Assembly: GCF_011578045.1 (NCBI RefSeq) | Contig: NZ_CP049801.1 | Span: 3,410,001-3,474,000, forward strand | Direction of reading: 5' to 3' | DNA length: 64,000 nucleotides | Origin: Acinetobacter shaoyimingii | Lineage (GTDB): Bacteria; Pseudomonadota; Gammaproteobacteria; Pseudomonadales; Moraxellaceae | Shown here: positions 54,385 to 62,185 of the stretch, piece after piece | How positions within the stretch are numbered: position 1 is the first letter of the stretch | Layout: each line of letters starts with the position of its first letter | Position numbers and translations under genes: made by a program | The notes under the pieces: model-generated | Seen by the model: only the letters and a program-made list of their open reading frames with translations | Told to the model about the DNA's origin: nothing | The model's database searches: none

Positions 54385-56534
54385 CAACTTCAGAAAATCC
54401 AACTAATCAACGAACTGTCCCTGCTGTTTCCATTAAAATAGCTTGTACAGGAGCATCAAATAAAGCGAATGAACTCGGCATGCGCCCAATGCAGGAACGT
54501 GCTTATGATAAACGTGGTGAACAATACCTACTAATTAAATCACCGCCAGCATCAGGTAAATCACGTGCATTGATGTTTGTTGCTTTAGATAAATTAGCTA
54601 ATCAAGGGATTCAGCAAGCACTAATTGTGGTGCCTGAACGCTCTATTGGCAGTAGCTTTGCTGATGAAGAATTAACAAAGCATGGTTTCTGGGCAGATTG
54701 GAAAGTAAAACCCCATTGGAACCTCTGTAATGTACCCAATGCTGATGATGAAAAAGTTGCAAAGTCTAAAGTAAAAGCAGTTGGTGAATTTTTAGCAAGT
54801 GAAGACAAAGTATTAGTGTGTACGCATGCAACTTTCCGCTTTGCTGTGGAAGAGCTTGGTGTAGAAGCATTTGATAATCGATTAATTGCAATTGATGAAT
54901 TCCATCATGTAAGTAGTAATCCAGATAATAAACTGGGTGCTCAACTCAGTCAGTTTATGGAGCGAGATAAAGCGCATATCGTAGCGATGACAGGTTCATA
55001 CTTCCGTGGAGATTCTGAAGCGGTTTTATCGCCAACCGATGAAAATAAGTTTGAGACAGTTACCTATACGTACTACGAACAACTGAATGGCTATACCTAT
55101 TTAAAAGCCTTAGATATTGGGTATTTTTTCTATACAGGGAAATACACTGATGCTGTTATGAAAGTTTTAGATCCTACGCTTAAAACTATTATTCATATTC
55201 CAAATGTCAATTCTCGTGAAAGCACCCAAATGGGTAAGCATATCGAAGTTGAACACATTATGGATGCAATGGGGACTTGGAAAGGGGTTGATGAAGAAAC
55301 AGGTTTCCATCTAATCGAAATCACAACAGAGATGGGCAATAAGCGCATTTTAAAAGTTGCTGACCTTGTAGATGATAGTGATGCAGCAAAACGCTCTAAA
55401 GTACTGACAGCACTAAAAGATCCAAAACAACGCTTTAACCGTGATCATGTCGATATCATTATTGCCTTAGGTATGGCGAAAGAGGGCTTTGACTGGATTT
55501 GGTGTGAGCATGCTTTAACGATTGGTTACCGTAGTAGCTTAACTGAGATTGTACAAATTATTGGTCGTGCTACTCGAGATGCTGAAGGTAAACACCGTGC
55601 CAAATTTACCAATTTAATTGCTGAGCCTGATGCATCTGAAAAACTCGTTGTCGAAGCTGTAAACGATATGCTGAAAGCCATTGCTGCAAGTTTGTTAATG
55701 GAGCAAGTGTTAGCGCCTCGTTTTGAATTTACGCCTAAAGATCAGGGTGCATTAGATGGCTTTGATTATGGCAAAGATGGTTATCAAAAAGGTAAAACAA
55801 ACGTTGGTATTAATGGTAAGACAGGACAAGTCCATGTCGAAATTAATGACCTAAAAAAACCAGAATCTGAAGAAGCTAATCGTATTTGTAAAGAAGATTT
55901 AAACGAAATTATTACGGCTTTTGTTCAAAATAAATCTGCTATTGAACGTGGCCTCTTTGACCAAGAAAATGTCGTACCTGAAGAATTAACGCAGTTAGCG
56001 CTGGGTAAAATTGTTCAGGAAAAATATCCAGAATTAGAGCCTGAAGATCAAGAAGCCGTACGTCAACATGCCATTGCAGCATTTAACTTGATCCAGCAAG
56101 CGAAAAAAGAGCTTGAACAAGCCCAACAAACGCTTGGAGGCACAACAGCTGGCCCTAGCGGAACTGGAAATCCAGATGATAAACCTGAATCGAACATAGC
56201 GTTTATTCAGGGTGTTAAACGTTTTATGAATGTACGTGATTTGGATATTGATTTGATTGATCACATCAATCCATTCGAATCAGCGTATGCCGTCCTTTCT
56301 AAAGCAATGGATGAAGCAACACTAAGACAAGTTCAAGCACATATTTCGGCTAAGCGTATCAACCTAAGCCCTGAAGAGGCAAAAGAATTAGCAATTCGAG
56401 CTGTGCAGTTTAAAAAAGAGCGAGGTCGTTTGCCAGATATTAACTCTCAAGATGCGTGGGAAAAACGTATGGCTGAAGGTGTTGCAGCCTTTGCTCGATT
56501 CAAGGCACAAGAAAAAGCGAAAGCGAGTTCTTAA
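54381..56534 (+). CDS. SF2 DEAD/DEAH-type helicase of the cargo defence system
   Basis: This 717-residue ATPase has a Walker A variant (SPPASGKSRAL, residues 54-64), motif Ia (ALIVVPERSIG), DExH-type motif II (LIAIDEFHHVSS, near 170), motif III (VAMTGSYFRG), motif V (LGMAKEGFDW) and motif VI (QIIGRATRD, near 395). A C-terminal region of about 280 residues is not assigned and has a Gly/Pro-rich linker near 593. It likely translocates on DNA for the methyltransferase/nuclease set, similar in principle to ATP-dependent restriction systems. It is translationally coupled to the methyltransferase. Confidence 0.85.
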   Translation: MTTSENPTNQRTVPAVSIKIACTGASNKANELGMRPMQERAYDKRGEQYLLIKSPPASGKSRALMFVALDKLANQGIQQALIVVPERSIGSSFADEELTKHGFWADWKVKPHWNLCNVPNADDEKVAKSKVKAVGEFLASEDKVLVCTHATFRFAVEELGVEAFDNRLIAIDEFHHVSSNPDNKLGAQLSQFMERDKAHIVAMTGSYFRGDSEAVLSPTDENKFETVTYTYYEQLNGYTYLKALDIGYFFYTGKYTDAVMKVLDPTLKTIIHIPNVNSRESTQMGKHIEVEHIMDAMGTWKGVDEETGFHLIEITTEMGNKRILKVADLVDDSDAAKRSKVLTALKDPKQRFNRDHVDIIIALGMAKEGFDWIWCEHALTIGYRSSLTEIVQIIGRATRDAEGKHRAKFTNLIAEPDASEKLVVEAVNDMLKAIAASLLMEQVLAPRFEFTPKDQGALDGFDYGKDGYQKGKTNVGINGKTGQVHVEINDLKKPESEEANRICKEDLNEIITAFVQNKSAIERGLFDQENVVPEELTQLALGKIVQEKYPELEPEDQEAVRQHAIAAFNLIQQAKKELEQAQQTLGGTTAGPSGTGNPDDKPESNIAFIQGVKRFMNVRDLDIDLIDHINPFESAYAVLSKAMDEATLRQVQAHISAKRINLSPEEAKELAIRAVQFKKERGRLPDINSQDAWEKRMAEGVAAFARFKAQEKAKASS

Positions 56535-56546
56535 TTAGGAGAATCA

Positions 56547-56822
56547 GTGATGGAACGACTGACAGATGATCAAATTCTAGATGAACTTGAAATTCAACTT
56601 GAGTTAAAATCGCCAAAAGTCTTAACGCCTTTACAGGAACGTTTGATTTCTGGGTTTGAAGAAATTAATCACTTCTTTGAAACCCATCAGCGAATTCCAT
56701 CACATCATGCTGATGCAGATATTTTTGAAAAATTATGTGCATCTCGATTAGATAAAATCAAACAGAATTCTGAAATGAAATCTGTTGTTCTATTCTTAGA
56801 TAAATTCAATCTCTTAGGTTAA
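56547..56822 (+). CDS. Small protein paralogous to the N-terminus of the GIY-YIG gene
   Basis: This 91-residue protein aligns with residues 1-93 of the next gene product: both have [ST]DD(E/Q)-LL/IL-EL-I near the start and the shared block ERLISGFEEI-HF-E-H-R-PS, followed by ADIFE/TDIFE. It lies 12 bp after the helicase gene and 13 bp before the nuclease gene, with a GGAG ribosome site. It looks like a free-standing copy of the nuclease's docking or regulatory domain. It may compete with or substitute for it in binding the helicase. Function unknown. Confidence 0.8.
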   Translation: MMERLTDDQILDELEIQLELKSPKVLTPLQERLISGFEEINHFFETHQRIPSHHADADIFEKLCASRLDKIKQNSEMKSVVLFLDKFNLLG

Positions 56823-56835
56823 ACAAGGTAAATTT

Positions 56836-58053
56836 ATGGCTGATTTTTCTGATGACGAGTTATTGTCAGAGTTGGGAATTGATCTAGCACCAGTTAAGTC
56901 AGTGACCTATACAGCTAAAGAAGAACGTTTAATCTCTGGCTTTGAAGAAATCATTCATTTCTATGAAGAGCATAAAAGAGTGCCATCTAATACTGCTGAG
57001 ACGGATATTTTTGAACGTATGTATGCTGTGAGATTGGCTCAACTCAAACAATCTGATGAAGCAAAAAAGCTGTTAGCTGATTTTGATCAATACAGCTTGT
57101 TGTCTGATTCTGATAATGAAAATTCAGATGTAGCAAGTTTAGCAGAGGATGATTTACTCGCTGAATTAGGGATTGAATTGGAAGATGAAGAAAATATTCT
57201 TATTCTAAAAAATGTACGGACTCAAGAAGAACGTAAAGAAGCTGAATTAGTTGGTAGACAAAAAGTATGTGAAGATTTTGGAGTATTTGAACCATTATTT
57301 AATCAAATCCAAAGCGAGTTAGAAACTGGTATTCGATACACTAAGCGCTATGGGAAAAATAATGTTTTAGAGAAAAATGATTGGTTCATACTCAATGGAC
57401 AATTAGTGTTTATTGCAGAAATATCGGAATATTTTGAAACATCAGATGGCCATCTTGATGCAAGAACACGCTTAATCTATTCAAATGGCACAGAGAGCAA
57501 TATTTTAATGCGCTCGTTAACTAAATCTTTATATAAAGATGAAGCTGGTAGACGTGTACTAATTACAAATAATACAGGCCCTTTATTCGTTGAAGAAAAC
57601 TTACCTAAGTTAGAAAATGAGATTGAAATACAAAGTGGTACTATTTACGTACTTCGTAGCTTATCGAGCAACTCTTTTATTAAAGAACATAAACAAGTTA
57701 TTCATAAAATTGGCGTAACTACTAGTAAAGTGAATAAACGCATCACTGATGCTAAAAATGATCCTACTTATCTGCTCGCAGATGTAGAACTAGTTGCTAG
57801 CTATGCATTACCAGAAAATGTTGTACCTCATAAATTAGAAAAATTGATTCACAAAGTTTTACAATCTGCTCAGTTAGATATCAATATTGAAGATAGATTT
57901 GGTAAACCTGTGAAACCGAAAGAATGGTTTTTAGTACCTCTAGAAATTATTGAAGAAATCATTAAACATTTGAAAAATGGTACGATTACTGAATATATTT
58001 ATGATATTAACAAAGCAACTTTAGTACCTATAACTAAGGAATCAGACTCCTAG
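56836..58053 (+). CDS. T5orf172-type GIY-YIG nuclease with duplicated N-terminal motif
   Basis: The N-terminal part of this 405-residue protein has two copies of a short acidic motif (DDELLSELGIDL near residue 5, DDLLAELGIEL near 107). The first is followed by the ERLISGFEEI domain shared with the preceding small protein. The C-terminal part (about 268-390) is a GIY-YIG domain of the T5orf172 class: IYVLRS for GIY, HKIGVTT for YIG, an Arg in VNKRITDAKND, a Glu in HKLEKLIHKVL and the final KPKEWFLVP. It is the plausible nuclease of the cargo system. Its end overlaps the convergent XRE gene by 20 bp. Confidence 0.82.
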   Translation: MADFSDDELLSELGIDLAPVKSVTYTAKEERLISGFEEIIHFYEEHKRVPSNTAETDIFERMYAVRLAQLKQSDEAKKLLADFDQYSLLSDSDNENSDVASLAEDDLLAELGIELEDEENILILKNVRTQEERKEAELVGRQKVCEDFGVFEPLFNQIQSELETGIRYTKRYGKNNVLEKNDWFILNGQLVFIAEISEYFETSDGHLDARTRLIYSNGTESNILMRSLTKSLYKDEAGRRVLITNNTGPLFVEENLPKLENEIEIQSGTIYVLRSLSSNSFIKEHKQVIHKIGVTTSKVNKRITDAKNDPTYLLADVELVASYALPENVVPHKLEKLIHKVLQSAQLDINIEDRFGKPVKPKEWFLVPLEIIEEIIKHLKNGTITEYIYDINKATLVPITKESDS

Positions 58054-58246
58054 CTGGTATTTTTAAACTATCAGCTAGTTGAAAGATTTTTTCTAAAGTA
58101 GGATTCACCTCTCCCCTTTCAATCCGTCCTAAATAACTACGATCCATATTACAGAGCAATGCCAATTGCTCTTGTGACATGTTTCGTTCTTTTCGATATT
58201 TACGAACAAGTTGCCCAAATTGAATAGTAAGTTCTGACATAAACAT
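58034..58246 (-). CDS. XRE-family regulator, convergent with the nuclease gene
   Basis: This 70-residue protein (68 if the ATG at 58240 is used) consists of one Cro/C1-type helix-turn-helix (FGQLVRKYRKERNMSQEQLALLCNMDRSYLGRIERGEVNPTLEKIFQLADSL). It has the size and sequence style of controller (C) proteins of restriction-modification systems. It overlaps the 3' end of the nuclease gene on the opposite strand, so transcription of the two would interfere. Two tandem near-palindromes upstream (58282-58308) are likely its operators. Confidence 0.85.
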   Translation of the reverse strand: MFMSELTIQFGQLVRKYRKERNMSQEQLALLCNMDRSYLGRIERGEVNPTLEKIFQLADSLKIPARSLIP

Positions 58247-58281
58247 TCAAATGCTTAAAAAACAGAACTATCACTATTTGA

Positions 58282-58308
58282 GGACTATATATCCACGGAC
58301 TATAATCC
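58282..58308. promoter_or_regulatory. Tandem operator-like repeats between the XRE and 58336 genes
   Basis: GGACTATATATCC (58282-58294) and GGACTATAATCC (58297-58308) are two near-palindromes sharing GGACTATA, in the divergent region. This layout resembles controller-protein operators. Confidence 0.6.
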
Positions 58309-58335
58309 TCTTTTTAAGTTTTCTAGTCTTTCATC

Positions 58336-58818
58336 ATGAAACAAATTGCTTCCCCTATCTTTAAATATTTTCTTTTACTTTTATCCCGCAATCAAATTAA
58401 TGGATGGACATCAAACAAAATTTGGAACAACTTGAATCTTTCAAAAGATGAGAAGCATCAAATCAACAAACAGCAGCTTTATAGACTTCTGAGAAAAATG
58501 GTCCGACAAGGACACTTGGCCAAACATATTCATCCTGACAACTCAAGACTTTCAACATTTGTCGAGACAGAAAGTATGAACGCCTTTAGAAAGCAATTTG
58601 AAAATCATATCGTGAAACATGATTCAGAAAAACTTGAACTAAAAACTAAAGAATTAAAAGAAAATCAAAAAATTTACGAAAATCAAATCAAAGCTTCTGA
58701 ACAAGCACTTATAGACTTTCCAGAATTAAGAACTGAAATATTAGGAAGAAAAAACCAAATACTTCAAGATATTGAAAAACTGAAAGCTTACACTGACTTT
58801 CTAGCATCATTGATATGA
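58336..58818 (+). CDS. Winged-helix plus coiled-coil protein of unknown function
   Basis: The first 75 residues of this 160-residue protein look like a winged helix (FKYFLLLLSRNQINGWTSNKIWNNLNLSKDEKHQINKQQLYRLLRKMVRQGHLAKH), a replication- or transcription-type DNA-binding fold. Residues 85-150 are a charged coiled coil (KLELKTKELKENQKIYENQIKASEQAL). It sits 33 bp before the first distal-end site, divergent from the XRE gene. It could be an accessory transposition protein or part of the cargo system. I do not recognise a named family. Confidence 0.65.
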   Translation: MKQIASPIFKYFLLLLSRNQINGWTSNKIWNNLNLSKDEKHQINKQQLYRLLRKMVRQGHLAKHIHPDNSRLSTFVETESMNAFRKQFENHIVKHDSEKLELKTKELKENQKIYENQIKASEQALIDFPELRTEILGRKNQILQDIEKLKAYTDFLASLI

Positions 58819-58851
58819 GAATAGATTCAAAAAAAACTAAAGTTTCATTTC

Positions 58852-58933
58852 AGTATGAAACTTTATTACTCGATGGAAAGTAAAAGTGGAAGAAAAGATA
58901 AAGCTGAGTATGAAACTTTATTACTCTCGTACA
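58852..58933 (+). repeat. TnsB-type sites at the distal (cargo) end
   Basis: Two copies of AGTATGAAACTTTATTACTC at 58852 and 58907, 55 bp apart, the outer one ending in the terminus CGTACA. This spaced layout is like the Tn7 left end. Confidence 0.85.
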
Positions 58934-58938
58934 TATGT
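58934..58938. repeat. Target-site duplication TATGT (distal side)
   Basis: Second copy of the 5-bp duplication, directly after the terminus. Confidence 0.92.
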
Positions 58939-58956
58939 TGTATGAGAGTAATAAAG
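58939..58956 (+). mobile_element. 18-bp remnant of a second Tn7-like terminus
   Basis: TGTATGAGAGTAATAAAG is identical to the first 18 bp of the tnsA-side terminus (43199-43216) and has the same orientation, directly after the distal duplication. Homology stops after AAAG. Confidence 0.85.
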
Positions 58957-58990
58957 ATATACCTAGTGAAATCATATAATCAAACCTAAT

Positions 58991-59021
58991 CAAAAAGCCG
59001 ATTTAAAAATCGGCTTTTTGA
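58991..59021. terminator. Displaced glmS terminator, shared with the TauE gene
   Basis: AAAAAGCCGATTT pairs perfectly with AAATCGGCTTTTT around a 2-nt loop. Before the transposon inserted it lay about 80-90 bp past the glmS stop. It also terminates the minus-strand gene at 59040. Confidence 0.88.
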
Positions 59022-59039
59022 TTCATACATTTTGACCTG

Positions 59040-59816
59040 TCACCATACCGATAACACCAAATAAAATGCCACGCTCATAACAGTCATCGCAAAAATGCGT
59101 TGAACAGCGTACACAGAAATAAAACAGCTTAGTGATCTACCCAGAACCATCCCAATAACACAAGCCATCACGAATCCTATGGTCACAGAAATTGGATATT
59201 GATATCCTTCAAGCATATGCATTGCAATGCTAACGCCACCAATTAAAAAGATGATCATCAGCGATGTTGCCACAATGCTCCGCATATCTAAATTTGTGAC
59301 TTTACGTAGTGCTGGCACGATCGCAAAACCACCACCTACCCCCAAAAGCCCTGTCAAAAGTCCTGCCACCATACCCAAAGCACCCAAAATGGATGCCGTT
59401 TTTAGATTCCACATGAAGCGCCCCGTGTTTTGATTCACTTTACAAGGCGGATTTGCCACATCATGAACATGGTTGAAAAAAATCCGATACGCCACAATCA
59501 GCATCACCCCACTAAACCCCAAGGTCAGCCAAATGGGTGAAATGATATGACTGAGTGAAACACCAAAATGTGCAAATGGAACACTGATCACAGCAATCCA
59601 AAGTGCCGCACGGTATCGGACAATCTTTTGTAGAAAACCTTGAATCGTTCCCACAAATGCTGAAAATGTAATGGCGAGCAACCCGACTGGTGCTGCTTGA
59701 GCAACAGACCAACCTTGGCTTGCCATGAGTGCAGGCACAGCCAAAATGCCACCACCAGCACCTGTCAGCCCCAATAGGCAACCAATGGCTAAGCCTTCTA
59801 AAATGAGTAACCACAT
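59040..59816 (-). CDS. TauE/SafE-family sulfite/sulfur-compound exporter
   Basis: This 258-residue membrane protein has seven to eight hydrophobic segments and two similar glycine-rich motifs: GLTGAGGGILAVPAL in the first half and LTGLLGVGGGFAIVPAL in the second. These are the hallmark of TauE/SafE permeases, which export sulfite, sulfonates or related anions. It follows a sulfide-oxidising enzyme gene and a persulfide dioxygenase gene on the same strand, so export of the sulfite or thiosulfate they produce is likely. The gap to the upstream gene is 102 bp, so co-transcription is probable but not certain. Confidence 0.88.
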   Translation of the reverse strand: MWLLILEGLAIGCLLGLTGAGGGILAVPALMASQGWSVAQAAPVGLLAITFSAFVGTIQGFLQKIVRYRAALWIAVISVPFAHFGVSLSHIISPIWLTLGFSGVMLIVAYRIFFNHVHDVANPPCKVNQNTGRFMWNLKTASILGALGMVAGLLTGLLGVGGGFAIVPALRKVTNLDMRSIVATSLMIIFLIGGVSIAMHMLEGYQYPISVTIGFVMACVIGMVLGRSLSCFISVYAVQRIFAMTVMSVAFYLVLSVW

Positions 59817-59918
59817 GATGTTATTTCACCTGTATTCATCGGATCAGGCTTATTACAGACAATAAGCACCCTACCCATTTTTTAAATCAATAAAAATGGG
59901 AGTTTTAGTGTGTGGAAA

Positions 59919-61154
59919 TTACTGGTTTGCTAAGCTAGGTTTGACCATCCATTCATGACCTTTGAGCATGCCATTCCAATAAACATAAGGAATGATTCGG
60001 GCTTTTAATAACCATGCAAAAGCAGTTGGACGTTGACCATCCAATAACCATTTCGGGAAGCTTGGATTGAGTACACCACCATAGTTAAATTCGGCCAAAA
60101 CCACTTTGCCCCGTTCAACTGTCAGTGGACATGAACCATAGCCATCGTAATGTGCAAATTGCTGACTTCCTTTAAGGTATTGCAGAACATTGACGGCAAC
60201 AATGGGGGCTTGTTTACGAACTGCTGCAGCTGTTTTAGCATTGGTGGTATTGGTGACATCACCCAACGCAAAAATGTTGGCGTATTGTGGCTTCTGATGT
60301 TGCAAAGTTTTAGGATTGACATCAACCCAACCTGCAGCATCCACCAATGGGCTTGAGCGAATAAAGTCAGGAGCATGTTGTGGTGGCACCACATGAATCA
60401 TGTCGAATTCAGTTTCAATGATATTTTTTTCATCACCAATGGTGACTTCAAACCAAGCATGTTTACGTTCACCATCAATTTTGACCAAACGATGGCTGAA
60501 ATGCAGGTTGATGTCATATTTCTGTACATATTCCATCAATGCTGGAACATAGGCTTGCACTCCAAATAACACACCACCTGCATTAAAGAATTCAACCTGA
60601 ATGTCTTTCAAATGACATTGTTTTTGCCAATGATCTGAAGACAAGTACATCGCTTTTTGTGGCGCACCTGCACATTTAATTGGCATGGGTGGCTGAGTGA
60701 AGATCGCTTTACCTTTTTTCAACTGACTGACCAATTGCCAGGTATATGGAGCAAGATCGTAACGGTAATTTGAAGTCACCCCATTTTTACCTAAGGTTTC
60801 TTCAAGCCCTTCTATGCCTTTCCAGTTGAGTTGTAAACCTGGGCAAACCACCAAAACATCATAGCGAATCTTACTTTGATCTTTTAAAATCACTTGATTT
60901 TGTTCTGGTTCAAATCCCACAACAGCTTCCTGAATCCAATGCACTTTTGCAGGCATGACATCTTGCATACGGCGTTTGGTTTGCTCTGGAGTAAAAATAC
61001 CCCCACCGACCATGGTCCATCCAGGCTGATAATAATGTGATTCCGCAGGATCAATTACTGCAATATCGAGACTAGGTTGACGAGCCAATAAACTGGATGC
61101 TGTAGAAAGTCCTGCAGCTCCGCCACCGACAATGACTACACTAAACTTTTTCAT
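59919..61154 (-). CDS. Sulfide:quinone oxidoreductase-like FAD protein
   Basis: This 411-residue FAD-dependent disulfide-reductase-fold enzyme starts with a dinucleotide-binding motif (VVIVGGGAAGLSTASSLL). It has the second FAD block IFALGDVTNTTNAKTAAAVRKQAP and catalytic cysteines in QPPMPIKCAGAPQKAMYLS and YGSCPLTVERGKVVLAEF. The N-terminal Cys of some bacterial SQRs is absent. It oxidises sulfide to a persulfide, passing electrons to quinone at the inner membrane. With the downstream exporter and upstream dioxygenase genes it forms a sulfide-detoxification set. Confidence 0.87.
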   Translation of the reverse strand: MKKFSVVIVGGGAAGLSTASSLLARQPSLDIAVIDPAESHYYQPGWTMVGGGIFTPEQTKRRMQDVMPAKVHWIQEAVVGFEPEQNQVILKDQSKIRYDVLVVCPGLQLNWKGIEGLEETLGKNGVTSNYRYDLAPYTWQLVSQLKKGKAIFTQPPMPIKCAGAPQKAMYLSSDHWQKQCHLKDIQVEFFNAGGVLFGVQAYVPALMEYVQKYDINLHFSHRLVKIDGERKHAWFEVTIGDEKNIIETEFDMIHVVPPQHAPDFIRSSPLVDAAGWVDVNPKTLQHQKPQYANIFALGDVTNTTNAKTAAAVRKQAPIVAVNVLQYLKGSQQFAHYDGYGSCPLTVERGKVVLAEFNYGGVLNPSFPKWLLDGQRPTAFAWLLKARIIPYVYWNGMLKGHEWMVKPSLANQ

Positions 61155-61319
61155 GTTAACTGCCTAATATTTAATGATGACCTCATCACCTCAGACTTTT
61201 AATCCAATTGTGATGGGTCTAATTCAACTGATGTAATGGGGAATTCCCATCATTTGATTCATTCTGTTCACATGCCATTACAAAATGGACAATAGAAAAT
61301 CAGTGATATGAACAGGGTC

Positions 61320-62006
61320 TTAGGATTGCCCGCATGCTTGATTGGCAGGTAATGCAACATCAATTTTTTCTGGATAAGGCAAATTCAAATTTGCCATAAT
61401 GTCGATAAATTCAGCCTTGGAACGTCCTTGTCCTAAACGTGAATTGTGCAAACGCTCGTGTTGCACAGTGGTGCTGAATCGACCACGATAGTCATGTCCA
61501 GGATAGATCACGGTCTCATCGGGCAAAGTAAAAATTTGTTGATGAATACTGTCATATAATGTGGCTGCATCTCCTTCCTGAAAATCTGTTCGACCACAGC
61601 CATCAATCAGTAATGCATCGCCTGTAAAGACCATACCTTCAGTCACATAACTGGTACAAGCTCGGGTATGACCTGGGGTGTAACGTGCCTCAATCAAAAT
61701 TTGTCCAATTCGAATCGCACTACGGTCAGTAATATAAATATCTGCACATGCCACACCAGAATGACGATGAATCACGGTTTTACAGCCAAATTTGCTTCGA
61801 AGTGAATTTGCAGCAGTAACGTGATCTGCATGGACATGCGTGTCTAAGCTATAAGACAACACTAAATTTTGCGACTGCAATACTTCTGCATATTTTTCGA
61901 TTTCAGAAACGACTGGATCAATCAATACCGCTTCACGACTTTGCTCACATGCAATTAAGTAGGTATAAGTCGAACTTTGCTTTTCGAAGAATTGCTGGAA
62001 GATCAT
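61320..62006 (-). CDS. ETHE1-like persulfide dioxygenase (metallo-beta-lactamase fold)
   Basis: This 228-residue protein has the metal site THVHADH near residue 57-62, a single-iron ligand set continuing in YTPGHTRACTSY and VFTGDALLIDGCGRTDF, and YPGHDYRGRFSTTVQHE at the C-terminal side. GCGRTDFQ is characteristic of ETHE1/PDO enzymes, which oxidise glutathione persulfide to sulfite. It is the first gene after the sigma-54 promoter at 62044-62058 and precedes the SQR gene by 165 bp. Confidence 0.88.
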   Translation of the reverse strand: MIFQQFFEKQSSTYTYLIACEQSREAVLIDPVVSEIEKYAEVLQSQNLVLSYSLDTHVHADHVTAANSLRSKFGCKTVIHRHSGVACADIYITDRSAIRIGQILIEARYTPGHTRACTSYVTEGMVFTGDALLIDGCGRTDFQEGDAATLYDSIHQQIFTLPDETVIYPGHDYRGRFSTTVQHERLHNSRLGQGRSKAEFIDIMANLNLPYPEKIDVALPANQACGQS

Positions 62007-62043
62007 TCAAATTCTCTAACAAATAAGATCATATTCCATATTT

Positions 62044-62058
62044 GCAAGGACAGTGCCA
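62044..62058 (-). promoter_or_regulatory. Sigma-54 (-24/-12) promoter of the sulfide-detoxification genes
   Basis: On the minus strand TGGCACTGTCCTTGC fits TGGCAC-N5-TTGC exactly. Transcription would start near 62032, about 26 bp before the dioxygenase ATG. Confidence 0.82.
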
Positions 62059-62131
62059 ACTTTTAATATTATTTTTATATGTATACTATTCAATAACTTG
62101 AATTAAAAAATACAATAACGTTGTTTTCCAA

Positions 62132-62171
62132 TGTTTCAGTTTTGTTTCATAATACGTTTCATTGGTTTCAT
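62132..62171. promoter_or_regulatory. Four phased GTTTCA repeats: candidate enhancer
   Basis: GTTTCA begins at 62133, 62144, 62156 and 62165, spaced 9-12 bp. The array lies about 75-115 bp upstream of the sigma-54 promoter and just before the activator gene, a suitable place for an enhancer and for autoregulation. Confidence 0.5.
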
Positions 62172-62185
62172 ATATTGTCTCGCTC

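Larger units (their letters stand above)
43199..58933 (+). mobile_element. Complete Tn7-family transposon at the glmS site
   Basis: The 15,735-bp element has near-identical inverted termini: TGTATGAGAGTAATAAAG at the glmS side and TGTACGAGAGTAATAAAG read inward from the far side. Both are followed by TTTCATACT. Direct TATGT duplications flank it. It carries tnsA, tnsB, tnsC, tnsD and tnsE in the Tn7 order and a cargo with methyltransferase, helicase, GIY-YIG nuclease and regulator genes. Product lengths match those I recall for Tn7. As in Tn7, the tnsA end (right end by Tn7 convention) faces glmS. A 491-bp related mini-element interrupts tnsB, so autonomous movement may be impaired. Confidence 0.95.

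Noticed and set aside
51616-58053. Classical BREX or DISARM locus
   Set aside because: No PglZ, BrxA/B/C, DrmA/B or phospholipase-D-type gene is present; only a methyltransferase, a helicase, a small paralogue and a GIY-YIG protein are.
61155-61319. Separate promoter for the SQR gene around GGGAATTCCC (near 61240)
   Set aside because: The palindrome is short and no -24/-12 or -35/-10 pair could be supported.
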